64,000 bases of DNA from an uncultured Collinsella sp. (GTDB lineage: Bacteria > Actinomycetota > Coriobacteriia > Coriobacteriales > Coriobacteriaceae): NCBI GenBank assembly GCA_902475375.1, contig CABRZC010000002.1, forward strand, positions 1 through 64,000, given 5' to 3'. A model generated the notes under the pieces. That model made no database searches. It had not been told where the DNA came from and saw only the letters and a list, made by a program, of their open reading frames with translations. Positions within the stretch are counted from its first letter, which is position 1. Each line of letters begins with the position of its first letter. Shown here one piece after another: positions 1 to 9,800 of the stretch. A program made the translations under genes and the position numbers.

Positions 1-125
1 CCGTCCCATCCACCTGCCGTCACCTGATATTCGCCGATTTTCGTTGTGCCGCCGTGCTCTCATGCCATATCCTCTAGACAACTACGCGGCACCATCGCCG
101 CCGCGCCTACAAGAGAGGAATGTCC

Positions 126-2156
126 ATGACCGCACCTGCATCCAAACTGCTCCAGCCCATTACGGTTGGCCCCCTTGAGCTCAAGAACCGCATTATGTTC
201 CCGCCGCTGACGACCGGCTACGAGGAGCGTGACGGTTCCATTGGCGAGCGCAGCCTGGCTTTTTACGAGCGCCTGGCCCGTGGCGGCGTGAGCTACATCG
301 TCATCGGCGACGTCGCCCCCGTTATGACCGCGAGCCCCACGCCCAAGCTGGCGACTGACGCCCAGATCCCCACGTTTAAGGCCCTGGCCGACGCCGTCCA
401 CAAGCACGGTGCCAAGGTCGCGCTGCAGCTGTTCCACCCCGAGTACGACGTGCCCGGCGTCGGCCGCATGGTCATGGGATCCATGGCCGCCGCCAAGGCC
501 GCGCAGGAAGCCAAGGCCGCCGGTGACGAGGGGACCTTTGCCGCCAAGATGGCCGAGTCCAACGAGATCCGCAAGCAGGCCTATGCCAAGCTGCACCACG
601 ATATGCAGCACTTCGTGAACGAGGCGAGCGTAGAGCAGCTCACCCAGATCAAGGAGGCCATCGCTGCCTCGGCCGCTCGCGCGCAGCAGGCCGGCATCGA
701 CGCCATCGAGGTCCACGGCGACCGCCTGGTGGGTTCGCTGTGCTCGGCCATCCTCAACAAGCGCACCGACGAGTACGGTGGCTCGTTCGAGAACCGCGTT
801 CGCTACGCGCTGGAGGTCGTCGCTGCCATTAAGGAAGCCGCGCCGCAGCTGATGGTGGAGTACAAGCTCCCCGTGATCATGGAGAACCCCGACGGCACGC
901 CGCGCGGTAAGGGCGGCCTGCAGCCCGACGAGGCCTGCGAGTTTGCCAAGCTGCTCGAGAGCGCGGGCATCGATATGATCCAGGTTGCACAGGCCAACCA
1001 CACCGGCAACATGGGCGATACCATTCCGCCCATGGGTGCCATGCCCTACAACTGGACGCTGCCGGTGGCCGAGCGCGTCAAGGCCCTGGTCTCCGTGCCG
1101 GTGGCAACCGTCGGCCGCGTGGTCTCGGTCGAGGCCGGCGAGAAGATCCTGGAGGATGGCTCTGCCGACATCGTCGCCTATGGCCGCTCGCTCATGTGCG
1201 ACCCCGACATTGCGCTGAAGGCCGCCACGGGCGAGCCCATCCGCGAGTGCCTCAACTGCAACAAGGGCTGCGTCGATGCGATTCAAAACCGCAAGTACAT
1301 CTCGTGCGTGCTCAATGCCGAGAACGGCGACGAGGCGACCATCGCCATCAAGCCGGGCGAGGGCGACAAGAAGATTGCCGTGGTGGGCGGCGGTATTGCC
1401 GGTCTGGAGGCCGCGCGCGTGGCGGCCAAGCGCGGCTACGATGTGACTGTCTACGAGGCGAGCGATTATCTGGGCGGCCAGATCGTGCTGGCGGCTGCGC
1501 CTCCGCGCAAGGACGAGATTATGCGCTCGGTCGAGTATTACGAGAAGATTCTGCCTGGCCTGGGCGTGAAGGTCGAGCTCAACCATGCCGCTACCGCCGA
1601 GGACCTCAACGCCGCTGACGCCGCGATTGTGGCCGTGGGCGCGCACGACGTGCTCATTCCCGTTCCGGGTGCCGATTCGGACAAGGTCGTCTCGAGCTGG
1701 GACGTGCTGGCCGGCAAGGTGGAGCTTACGGGCCGCGTCGCCGTCATTGGCGGTGGCCTGGTGGGCACCGAGACTGCCGAGTACCTGCTGCAGCACGGCT
1801 GCGAGGTGGCGATTGTGGAGATGCTCGACAAGATTGCCGCGGGCGAGTCCGAGACCATTCTGCCGCTGATCATGAGCGACTTTGCCGAGCATAACGTGGA
1901 GCAGCACGTGAAGACCCGCCTGACCGCCATTACTGATGAGGGCGTGGAGGCCATTCGCACCACCGAGGACGGCGCCGAGGAGCCGGTGAAGATCGCCTGC
2001 GATTACGTGGTGATGGCCGTGGGTTCCAAGGCCAACGCGTTTGACCTGGACGGCGTGACGGTGCCCGTGACCTGCGTGGGCGACTGCTCGGGCGAGCGTA
2101 CCGCCGACATCGCGAGCGCCATTCGCACGGCGTATCACGCGGCCAACGAGCTGTAG
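126..2156 (+). CDS. NADH:flavin oxidoreductase / 2-enoate-reductase-like Fe-S flavoenzyme
   Basis: Multi-domain old-yellow-enzyme type reductase. Residues 1-370 form an FMN-binding TIM barrel, beginning with the typical LLQPITVGPLELKNRI segment and carrying GIDAIEVHGD and the NKRTDEYGGS motif. A cysteine cluster (CLNCNKGC followed by C about 12 residues on) binds a [4Fe-4S] centre. The C-terminal half is a FAD/NAD(P)H disulfide-reductase-like fold with two dinucleotide motifs (VVGGGIAGLEAA and VIGGGLVGTE). Family members include 2,4-dienoyl-CoA reductase, BaiCD/BaiH and enoate reductases; the substrate cannot be read from sequence. An in-frame ATG lies at 120, but the Shine-Dalgarno AGAGAGG at 112-118 is only one base from it and seven from the ATG at 126, so 126 is preferred. 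The gene is monocistronic and followed by a clear terminator. The family is sure, the reaction is not. Confidence 0.9.
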   Translation: MTAPASKLLQPITVGPLELKNRIMFPPLTTGYEERDGSIGERSLAFYERLARGGVSYIVIGDVAPVMTASPTPKLATDAQIPTFKALADAVHKHGAKVALQLFHPEYDVPGVGRMVMGSMAAAKAAQEAKAAGDEGTFAAKMAESNEIRKQAYAKLHHDMQHFVNEASVEQLTQIKEAIAASAARAQQAGIDAIEVHGDRLVGSLCSAILNKRTDEYGGSFENRVRYALEVVAAIKEAAPQLMVEYKLPVIMENPDGTPRGKGGLQPDEACEFAKLLESAGIDMIQVAQANHTGNMGDTIPPMGAMPYNWTLPVAERVKALVSVPVATVGRVVSVEAGEKILEDGSADIVAYGRSLMCDPDIALKAATGEPIRECLNCNKGCVDAIQNRKYISCVLNAENGDEATIAIKPGEGDKKIAVVGGGIAGLEAARVAAKRGYDVTVYEASDYLGGQIVLAAAPPRKDEIMRSVEYYEKILPGLGVKVELNHAATAEDLNAADAAIVAVGAHDVLIPVPGADSDKVVSSWDVLAGKVELTGRVAVIGGGLVGTETAEYLLQHGCEVAIVEMLDKIAAGESETILPLIMSDFAEHNVEQHVKTRLTAITDEGVEAIRTTEDGAEEPVKIACDYVVMAVGSKANAFDLDGVTVPVTCVGDCSGERTADIASAIRTAYHAANEL

Positions 2157-2181
2157 TCGAGAAAGCTATCGCGTATTGAGT

Positions 2182-2219
2182 GGGCGGGGAGTGCCGTATC
2201 GGTGCTCCCCGCCTTTTTG
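2182..2219 (+). terminator. Rho-independent terminator after the flavoenzyme gene
   Basis: The 9-bp stem GGCGGGGAG (2183-2191) pairs with CTCCCCGCC (2205-2213) and is followed at once by TTTTT. Confidence 0.9.
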
Positions 2220-2251
2220 TCGATAAGAGGTGCCCCTGACCAGCGGGTTCA

Positions 2252-2332
2252 GAAAATCCGAATCTCATGCACCAGAAAATCCGAATTATATGAACACGAA
2301 AATCCGAATCGCAACCACCCGAAAATCCGAAT
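2252..2332 (+). repeat. Four 12-bp direct repeats at exact 23-bp period (iteron-like operator)
   Basis: Four identical copies of GAAAATCCGAAT start at 2252, 2275, 2298 and 2321, each 23 bp from the last, with unrelated 11-bp spacers. The array lies 60 bp upstream of the AAA_14/DUF4143 ATPase gene and next to nothing else. Identical repeats with constant phasing and diverged spacers suggest a cooperative protein-binding array, probably controlling the downstream gene. The binding protein is unknown. Confidence 0.85.
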
Positions 2333-2391
2333 TTGCTACAGTGGAATAGAAGAATCAGAAAGCAGGAACTGGAAATCTGCGGGGGTGGCTC

Positions 2392-3696
2392 ATGGCAGGC
2401 GAGAGGCTACATCGGGACGGATACATCCCACGTATCGTGGATGCGCAAATCGAGCGCTACCTTCGTGTCTTTGGCGCGGTCGAGATTGCGGGCACCAAGT
2501 GGTGCGGCAAGACGTGGGCCGCGCTCGAGCACGGGGCGTCCGCCTCGTATGTCGACGAGAATCTCGACCTCGCGCGTGCCGACCCGGCGATGATGTTGCT
2601 GGGAGACCGTCCGCATATTATCGATGAGTGGCAGCGCGTTCCCCAGATTTGGGACTACGTTAGACACGAGGTCGACCGCACCCGGGGTACGCGCGGCGCC
2701 TATATCCTCACGGGTTCCGCCACGCCTGCGTTTGGCTCAAAGGCGGAGGCGCCCGCGCATAGTGGAGCCGGCCGCATCGGCCGCGTCCGCATGCACCCCA
2801 TGACGCTTGCCGAGACAGGTGAGTCCAACGGCAAGGTGAGCCTGGCGGGCTTGTTTGAGCATCGTTTTGAGCCCTGCCGGTGCAATGGCGATACGCCGGG
2901 GCTTGTCGAAGCCGCTTGCCGCGGCGGCTGGCCCGAGGCGATCGATATGGTTTCGGCTGACGCCCAGCTCATCGCCCGCGAATATCTCAACACCACGTTT
3001 TCGAGCAGCTTCCCGGCGGTCGGTCTCGACCCCGATATTGCTCGTCGAGTCTCCGCATCGATCGCGCGCAATCTGGGACAGGCAACCACGTATAAAACGA
3101 TTCTTATGGATATGTTCGGTGCCGAGGAGAAACCCGCAGCGTTTGCCGATGAGACCAAGGTGCGCAGGTACCTGGATGCCCTCAAAGGCATGTTTATTCT
3201 CGAGGAGGTTCCCGGTTGGGTTCCCGCCGCGCGCGACAAACGGCGCTTTACCGTCAAGCCCAAGCGCTATCTGGCAGATCCGAGCCTTGCTTGCGCCTTG
3301 CTAGGTATGTCCTCGCAGGCGCTGCTTGCCGACTGGCGGACATTCGGTCTGTTGTTTGAGAATTTGGTCATACGCGACCTTTCGGTCTACGCACGTTCGC
3401 TCGACCTGCTGGATAGCACGCCCGTGCGCTATTATCGCGACGATTCGGGTCTTGAGTGCGATGCTATCGTGCAGCTAGCCGACGGACGGTGGGCCGCCTT
3501 TGAGATTAAGGTGAGTGAAGATAAAGCGAACGCCGGCGTCGAGAGCCTCAAGCGCGTTCGCAAGAAGGTCTGTGGAAATCCTCGTTCACGCACACGCGAA
3601 CCGGAGTTTATGGCCGTGATTGTGGGGGTGGGTGAGTACGCCCGCGAGGTCGAGGACGGTATCTACGTGATACCCGTTCGCGCGTTGGGGTGTTAA
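2392..3696 (+). CDS. AAA_14 / DUF4143 family ATP-binding protein
   Basis: 434-residue cytosolic P-loop protein. The N-terminal AAA_14 domain has a Walker A motif GTKWCGKTW near residues 34-42, a Walker B-like HIIDEWQ near residues 76-82 and a sensor-like ILTGSATP near residue 105. The C-terminal half (about 200-400) matches DUF4143, with a nuclease-like fold suggested by ECDAIVQ followed by AAFEIKVS, the D-ExK pattern of PD-(D/E)XK enzymes. Members are widespread, often solitary, and of unknown function. The start is supported by GGGGGTGG upstream; the leader carries a four-copy 23-bp-period repeat array. No partner gene is adjacent. Biochemical role is not established; a DNA-linked role is inferred from the ExK pattern and the upstream array. 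Confidence 0.85.
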   Translation: MAGERLHRDGYIPRIVDAQIERYLRVFGAVEIAGTKWCGKTWAALEHGASASYVDENLDLARADPAMMLLGDRPHIIDEWQRVPQIWDYVRHEVDRTRGTRGAYILTGSATPAFGSKAEAPAHSGAGRIGRVRMHPMTLAETGESNGKVSLAGLFEHRFEPCRCNGDTPGLVEAACRGGWPEAIDMVSADAQLIAREYLNTTFSSSFPAVGLDPDIARRVSASIARNLGQATTYKTILMDMFGAEEKPAAFADETKVRRYLDALKGMFILEEVPGWVPAARDKRRFTVKPKRYLADPSLACALLGMSSQALLADWRTFGLLFENLVIRDLSVYARSLDLLDSTPVRYYRDDSGLECDAIVQLADGRWAAFEIKVSEDKANAGVESLKRVRKKVCGNPRSRTREPEFMAVIVGVGEYAREVEDGIYVIPVRALGC

Positions 3697-3737
3697 GGGG
3701 CGGCACGCCGTGTGTCCGCTGCCCGGTGCCACGGATT

Positions 3738-3798
3738 GGTGCAAGGGGGCCAGGTTTGTTTGCACCATGTTGGTGCGAAGTAACCTGCCCCTTGCACC
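3738..3798. repeat. Long intergenic hairpin (GGTGCAAGGGG... inverted repeat)
   Basis: GGTGCAAGGGG at 3738-3748 is complementary to CCCCTTGCACC at 3788-3798, and the pairing continues inward (CAGGTT with AACCTG) past two unpaired bases. The loop contains a second small stem GCACC/GGTGC. There is no T-run, so it is not a canonical terminator. It occupies the otherwise empty 283-bp gap between the AAA_14 gene and the surface-protein operon. Confidence 0.6.
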
Positions 3799-3857
3799 AA
3801 GGGTTTGACTTTTAAGACATCATTAAGGCTTGCGTTGTGGAGCGAACCGCAGGTCAA

Positions 3858-3866
3858 TGCTATTCT
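3858..3866 (+). promoter_or_regulatory. Candidate extended -10 promoter of the surface-protein operon
   Basis: TGCTATTCT (TG-n-TATTCT) is an extended -10 box; no good -35 is visible. A start near 3873 would give a leader of about 107 nt before the first gene at 3980. That leader includes a 9-codon ORF with its own SD-like AAAAGG (ATG 3947, stop 3974-3976), which may be fortuitous. Confidence 0.3.
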
Positions 3867-3979
3867 TTTACCTTATCGTATGGTGTTGTATTCTGCCTGA
3901 ATTCTCTACCTGCGAACAACGGATAAACGCGACCGAGCGGAAAAGGATGGCACGCCCGCAAGCAGGGCAAACGTAAGCG

Positions 3980-5017
3980 ATGAGTGGCATGGACCGACAT
4001 AGCGAGCTCCAGCAGCACAAGACGGCGGCCGAGTACCGCCAAGCTGCCGACGAGCACGTGCGGACCCTCAAGGATTTCTGGAAGGATTTCCTGGTGAGCG
4101 GTCTGTTTGTGCTGGCCGCCATCGTTGCCATCTTTGCATGCCTGGCCTGGTTTGCCGCGAACAATCGAGTGAGCGCCACGGGGAGCACGATCGGGGCGAA
4201 GGCGGGGCGGTACACGCTGACCGCCGCGGGCGAGGGTGAGTCCGGCGCACACGTGGGCTATTACGAGCGCTCCGAGCGCACGCCCGAGGAAAAGGATGCC
4301 ATCGATCGCCTGGATACGACCGACGCCATGACGGTAACACTCGGCTCCAACCTGAACAACGAGACCGCAGGCTCTCTGTACCCGGGTGCTCGCGGCAAGA
4401 TTACATTTACGGTGAAGCCGCTGGTGAGTGACCTGGACGGGGTCACGATCAATCTGTCGCGCTTGCTTAAGGTCACGAACATTGTTGGCGTTGTTGGGGA
4501 CGGAGGAACGCTGGCGCCCGAGGCGGAGGCGCTCCTTGGCTTGATCAAAGGCCATGTACTGTTCTTTACGAGCTGCGACCAGAACGGGTATTACTCGGGC
4601 CGCGTGATTGATAGCAAGATCGGGATTCACAAGAGGGCATTTTGCGAAAACGGCGATGTGACCAGGCCAACGAACAAACCCGTCACCATCAATCTGTACT
4701 GGGTATGGCCGGAGTACTTTCAGAACTTCGTCCTTACCGGCAACACGAATTACTACAAGAATCTGTTTGCGGCGGCGGGCGACGCCAAGTCTGACTACGG
4801 CGCTCTGCAGGCGGACATGAACGCGCATAAAGCGAACTACTTCTATGGCGCGGCAAACGGCACAAGTGCTGCCAACGCTCCTGCGGTTTCGTCTAGCATG
4901 TCCTTCAACGACACCGCCATCTGCTCGGCGCTGTACAACAATGCCGACGAGCAGATCGGCAATAAGGTCAAATACATCCAACTTAGAATTAGCGCTCAGG
5001 AGGGCGTGAGCTCATGA
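3980..5017 (+). CDS. Membrane-anchored surface protein, TasA/camelysin-like N-terminus (1)
   Basis: 345 residues. A hydrophilic N-terminus of about 38 residues precedes a single membrane segment (LVSGLFVLAAIVAIFACLAW) running into AWFAANNRVSATG. This resembles the SipW-type signal of TasA/camelysin proteins, where hydrophobic residues lead to an aromatic AWF/AYF followed by N/S/T-rich mature sequence. The remainder is an extracellular, beta-rich-looking domain with few cysteines. It is the first gene of a four-gene unit: its TGA overlaps the next ATG (ATGA at 5014-5017), implying translational coupling. Likely role is a surface fibre or matrix subunit, or an anchor for the giant protein downstream; that is inferred from context. 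No sortase motif and no SipW-like peptidase gene is present nearby. The protein sequence beyond the N-terminus is not recognised. Confidence 0.7.
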   Translation: MSGMDRHSELQQHKTAAEYRQAADEHVRTLKDFWKDFLVSGLFVLAAIVAIFACLAWFAANNRVSATGSTIGAKAGRYTLTAAGEGESGAHVGYYERSERTPEEKDAIDRLDTTDAMTVTLGSNLNNETAGSLYPGARGKITFTVKPLVSDLDGVTINLSRLLKVTNIVGVVGDGGTLAPEAEALLGLIKGHVLFFTSCDQNGYYSGRVIDSKIGIHKRAFCENGDVTRPTNKPVTINLYWVWPEYFQNFVLTGNTNYYKNLFAAAGDAKSDYGALQADMNAHKANYFYGAANGTSAANAPAVSSSMSFNDTAICSALYNNADEQIGNKVKYIQLRISAQEGVSS

Positions 5018-5805
5018 GCACCATGCAAACGCGCCTCGGCGATGCCCGCAATTGGATAGAAAACCACCGCGCACAGGCCCTTGCGGTCCTGATATTGCTG
5101 GCGGCAATCGCTCTTATCATCGGCTTGTCGCTCTCGTGGTTTGTGGGCAGCAAAAGTCTGTCTACGGTGGGCAAGATCCAAACGCCCGCGCAGCTTAAGA
5201 TCATGGGTCCCAACCAGACAAGCATTGAGCCCGTCGAGATTTCGTATGACGAGTCGCGCGGCGATGTTAAAAACATAGACGGCACCGTGACCATTCGTCG
5301 CGCGTTTTGTGTGCAGAGCGACAATGGCGATCCCGCTGCCGGCGGTCAAGCGTTTGAGCTGCAGGTTGCCAACACAACGAATATCACGGGGCTGACGATC
5401 AACGTATATCACGTGACGGTCAATAATCCGAACGATAAAAACGGCACCGTGGTCGGCCTCGACGGGCTCAACAATCCGTATTCGTGGAGTAAGGGCAAAC
5501 TAATTTCGTTCGACTTTATCAATAGGGATGAGACAAACGGCCTGGCTAAAGAGCTCGCCAGCAATGATCCAACGTACGGTACTTATAAGGACGTCCAGAA
5601 AAACGCCCGTCCGCTGTATCGGTACCACGTGTTCCAAAAAGACGATCTAGACGGTTGGAATGGCACGAAAGCCAACGATGCCACCAACTTTATTGTTGAG
5701 TGCACGTGGAACGCGGATGGCGTAACCGTGGGTGGTGCCAAGGTCTCAAACGTCAAAGAGACCGACATGGTCTACCTAATCGCTCGCGGCACGAGCGGCA
5801 ACTAA
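5014..5805 (+). CDS. Membrane-anchored surface protein, TasA/camelysin-like N-terminus (2)
   Basis: 263 residues. An N-terminal hydrophilic segment (about 25 residues) is followed by a membrane helix (ALAVLILLAAIALIIGLSLSW) ending in SLSWFVGSKSLSTVG, the same arrangement as the protein encoded just upstream. The extracellular part includes a VTIRRAFCVQSDNGD segment and several short repeats of valine/threonine-rich strands. It starts four bases inside the preceding gene, so the two are probably made in fixed ratio. No enzymatic motif is visible. I infer a structural surface subunit paired with its neighbours; the alternative is a secreted protein cleaved after the SWF region by a type I or SipW-like peptidase encoded elsewhere. 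Confidence 0.7.
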   Translation: MSTMQTRLGDARNWIENHRAQALAVLILLAAIALIIGLSLSWFVGSKSLSTVGKIQTPAQLKIMGPNQTSIEPVEISYDESRGDVKNIDGTVTIRRAFCVQSDNGDPAAGGQAFELQVANTTNITGLTINVYHVTVNNPNDKNGTVVGLDGLNNPYSWSKGKLISFDFINRDETNGLAKELASNDPTYGTYKDVQKNARPLYRYHVFQKDDLDGWNGTKANDATNFIVECTWNADGVTVGGAKVSNVKETDMVYLIARGTSGN

Positions 5806-5828
5806 TAGCAGGAAGGGAGGGGCGCCAG

Positions 5829-6803
5829 ATGAGGAAAGACAAGAACGCACAAAATGAAATCGCAAGGCCTGCCGGAAAGCACTTTGCACAGGTTGATGAT
5901 CATGCGGCGAAGTCTGCCTTGGCGGAGCCTGCTGCCCCTAATTCCAAAGTGCGCAAGCGCCTATGGGCGGTTGCGGTGCTGCTATGCGCCGTCGCGATTG
6001 TGGCGGGTACCCACCTTACTTACACGGCCTTTTTGGCGGGCGACTTCCTTAAGTCGGTCGCTGTCTCGGGCACGTCACAGGCGCTGTTTGCCTCGGACAT
6101 GCTTACGGGCTACACGAATGAGACGCTGAATGACGAGGGTATTGCCGTCCGAAGCGTCATCGCCGACACGAGTGGGGAAAAGTGCTCTTTTACCTTTCGC
6201 ATTTACAACCATCTGCTGGGCGACAAGAACAAGGTCAACGACAAGGACGTTAACGCGACGCTGAGCGTGAAGGCGACGGGAACGACAGATTGGAGCATAA
6301 GCGGTTCGCCCGCGCTGACGGCGGGCGGCACGGTCGGCCTTTCCTTCCCTGCCAACAAGGCAACCATGTATACCTATAAGGTTACGTTTTCCAAGGCGGA
6401 CCTCAACAAAGCATCTTTCACCGTTAAGGTCCAGGTCGGCTCCAATAGCCCTGGCACCAACCTTAAATGGCTCGCCGCCAAGATTGCGCCCGCCGAACGT
6501 GCAGAGGTGACGGCTTCGGGCGTTTCGGGCGAGTGGGTCGATAAGAACTCGGATATCAACGCTTTCGACGCTTACAACTATCGCGTGACCGTTACGGGCG
6601 CGCCAACAAAAATCAAGCTTACATGGGGCGACAAGGTTGAGCTTGACCCATTTTTGACGACGAATCATTCCGACGCGACCCTTGATGGAAGGTCGGTTAC
6701 GTTCACCATGGATCCCGGGTCGGAGATTATTACCTTTTACCGTGCGACGGATACCGCGCCCGGCAGCTGGGATGACATCGGTGTTACGTGCAGGGCTGCG
6801 TAG
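5829..6803 (+). CDS. Membrane-anchored surface protein, TasA/camelysin-like N-terminus (3)
   Basis: 324 residues from the ATG at 5829, which is preceded by a strong GGAAGGGAGGGG (5811-5822). The open frame extends upstream to 5700, but that would overlap the previous gene and lacks an RBS. About 40 hydrophilic residues precede a membrane segment (LWAVAVLLCAVAIVAGTHLTYTAFLAGDFL), echoing the other two proteins of the operon but with TYTAFLAG in place of AWF. The exported part contains repeated beta-strand-like segments with no cysteine motif or catalytic signature. The gap to the preceding gene is 23 bp; the giant surface protein follows after 64 bp. Probably a component or anchor of the same surface structure; function not established. 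Confidence 0.7.
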   Translation: MRKDKNAQNEIARPAGKHFAQVDDHAAKSALAEPAAPNSKVRKRLWAVAVLLCAVAIVAGTHLTYTAFLAGDFLKSVAVSGTSQALFASDMLTGYTNETLNDEGIAVRSVIADTSGEKCSFTFRIYNHLLGDKNKVNDKDVNATLSVKATGTTDWSISGSPALTAGGTVGLSFPANKATMYTYKVTFSKADLNKASFTVKVQVGSNSPGTNLKWLAAKIAPAERAEVTASGVSGEWVDKNSDINAFDAYNYRVTVTGAPTKIKLTWGDKVELDPFLTTNHSDATLDGRSVTFTMDPGSEIITFYRATDTAPGSWDDIGVTCRAA

Positions 6804-6867
6804 GCCAACCGCAATCGGTGATTTTGAGACCCCGCACGGGGCATGAGATAGAACGAGGTAGGACCAG

Positions 6868-9800
6868 ATGAGAACGGCAAAGCGCATAACAACCGCATGC
6901 CTGACTGCGATCATGATTTTCCAGGCGCTCGCGCCCTCCACGGAGGTGTTCGCGCAAGAGCTCGACGCCGTTATGGAGGCATCCGTCTCCGCCGCGCGCG
7001 CCGCGGGCAACACGGCGCGCTCCGTACAGGATGCTGTGGCCACCGCGCTGCAAGATGCTGACCAGGCTACATCTGATGATGTCGCAACGACTCCGGGCGC
7101 CGACGCTGGCGCCACCGAGGGCGGCGACGGTTCTACCAACGCTGGCGAATCGCAGGACTCCACGACCGATGGAACCACTAACGGCGATACCCCAACGGAG
7201 GGCGACGCGTCCCAAGACGATGCGGCTGCCGATGAGGGTGCTGCTGACGGAGAACAAGCGGATGACGCGGACGCGGATGCTGCTGATCAGGCAAACACCG
7301 CCCCCACCATCGCTACTGTCGAGGATCTCAGGCACGCGTTGGGTGACGGCAATGTCATCACTGACGACTTGGGCGCCGTCACGGCCATCACCTTCGGATC
7401 CAACGCCGACCTTATCGCCATCTCCAACACCGACCCCGCCATCTACCAGAACGCGAGCATCTACAAGACCGGCTTGAGCGGCGTCGACTTCGACGTGTGC
7501 AGCGCGCAGGCCGTGGGCGACCTGGGCAATCTCGCGTTCCAGGGGTTCGGCAGCGATGCCCACCCCTTCAAGGGTACGCTCGACCTGGGCGGCAGGTCCC
7601 TTACCGCCAACAAGACGCTCTTCAACAACATCGAGCTCAACGATAACAACGGCACCGTAAAGCTCACCTGGAAGGGCACCGATGCTCAGCCCATCGTGGC
7701 CGCAAAGGTCACGGGCGCGGGCAAGACGCTCAGCGCTGCCATTACCGTAGACAAGCCCGAGAGCGGCGATACGAGCGTCGTCAAGCTCACTTCGCCGCTC
7801 GTGGGTGAGGTTACGGGCGAGCTCACGCTTGACGCCACGTATTCGACAAGCGCGAATAGCCCCCTGGCGATTGGCATGCAATCGTCCACGGGCAATCTGG
7901 GCCTACTCGCGAACACCCTTACTGCAGGCGCATCTCTTACGATCGCGGGGCTGAATGGCCTGCCGAAGAGCTTCAACGGCACCCCCACCATCGATGCTAC
8001 GGGCGCTGGTGCCAATGCCGGCGGCCTTATTGGCGAGGCAGGCGAGGGGGCTGCCGTCACCCTTGCTTCGAATGTCGATGTTTCGGCACTGAGCGTCGCG
8101 GGTAATAATGCGGCGGGCGGCCTTATCGGTAAGGCGACCAGGCTTACGCTTGCCGTAGATACGGACAACAGCGGAAAAGATGCCTCGGGCAAGGATATCA
8201 GTATCAAGCCAGCGCACTCGGTTGGGTCGTCATCAGCCGGTACGTATGCCGGCGGCCTTATCGGTGACGCCTCGTTTGCCAGCGATTTCACTATCGAGAA
8301 TGGCACCTTCGATTTTGGCGAGGGCGTGGCGCTCAGTGTGGCCAACACGACCGCCGCCCCCTCTGTCGGTGGCCTGTTCGGCGTGCTCGACATCTCGAAC
8401 GGCGATGTGACCGTAAACGGCGGATTGTATAAAAGCACGCTGCAAAACGGCGCGGACAACAGCAACAACAACGGCGTGCGCGGGAACTACGGCGGCTTGG
8501 TGGGCAAGCTGTGGGGCCAGAAATACGGCGACGCACTGCACGCGTTCACGGTGAAGGGTGGCGCTGAGGTGTCGTTTGGCGTGGGCTCTAACGGCAAGCT
8601 CGCGTATGCGGGCGGCCTGGTAGGCTACCTTGGTGAAGGCGGCGGGAGCGACAATGTGTCCGCCGTGGTCATCAGTGGCGCAGCGGTGACGTGTGCAACC
8701 TCGGGCTACGCCAGCAACAACGGCAAATACGGCGGCGCCGTGGGCGTCGTGGACACCAAAAACGTGCTGGAAGTGCGCGGCCTAACGGTCAAAACCGCCA
8801 GCGGCGCTACCATCGGCGGCACAAACGGCGGCTTTGCCGGAGTCGTTGGGTCGTCGTGGCTCGGCATCGTCAAGTTCAGCGGTATCACCGACCTGTCGGA
8901 TGCCGCCTTCGTGGAAAATGATCACACCGCGCAGCTGATTTATGAGAACTTCAATTCACTGATTTTTGCTGCCGGTAGCGGAAGCGACAGAGGTGCCACC
9001 GTAGGCGGTACCACGGAATGGCAATACAAGCGTCCCTCTAAGCCGGTCAAGATCGATGACATCTACAGCTACGGCCAGGTTATTCGCCTGGGTGATAGTT
9101 TTATTACGCTGAACCCGACGACACACGAGCTGACTCTACCGGCACCGTTGGAACTGACTAACGGCGTCTATGCTCTAGCCTCGCTTGAGGATTTCGCCAA
9201 GCTTGCGATTACCTGGCAAACCAACGGCTACTACTCAATGGTCGAAGGCGTTACCGAAAACAATCTGAATGGTTTAAAGTCCTCGACCATTACGGTGAAC
9301 GGCACAATTGACCTCAAGGGTACAGGCCTGACGGGCTTCACTCAGGACCGCGCAAACGACTCGCAAGTTTTCTCGGGTACGTTGAACGGCGGCGGCACGA
9401 TCAAGCTTGCTGTCGGTGAGCCTTACGGCATGCGCGGGAACGCCCCTCTGGGCGCCGACGACATCAGTGCCGGCAACGGAAAAATCTACCGTCACGGCCG
9501 CCTGGGCTTGTTCGCAGCAATCAACGGCGCAGCCGCCAACAGCGAGACTGTCTCCAACGTCACCATCGCTGGCTCCATGAGGTTCGATAACGGCTCGGCA
9601 ATCGAGGCTGGATCGCTTGCGGGCGCCATTGCGGGTGGTCTGACGCTGTCTGGCGCAACGTGCGAAACGAATATCGCATGCGATGATACGTTCACCAACG
9701 ATGTGAACATTGGTGGTATTGCAGGCAGCGTGTCGGCAGCTTCTACGGTTACGTTTAGGGACAGTAGCAAGGCTCAAGCGAGCATCACTGCAACTAAAAC

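Noticed and set aside
60..2138. Long antisense frame opposite the flavoenzyme gene (and others at 11206-13200, 39153-41822, 44318-46354)
   Set aside because: High-GC genes keep the opposite frames open. These frames lack RBS, have no recognisable domains, and run over clearly coding genes.
2252..2332. CRISPR array
   Set aside because: Repeats of 12 bp with 11-bp spacers are too short, there are only four, and no cas gene is near.
5700..5828. N-terminal extension of the third surface protein
   Set aside because: It overlaps the end of the previous gene in another frame, while the ATG at 5829 has a strong RBS and begins the expected hydrophilic-helix pattern.
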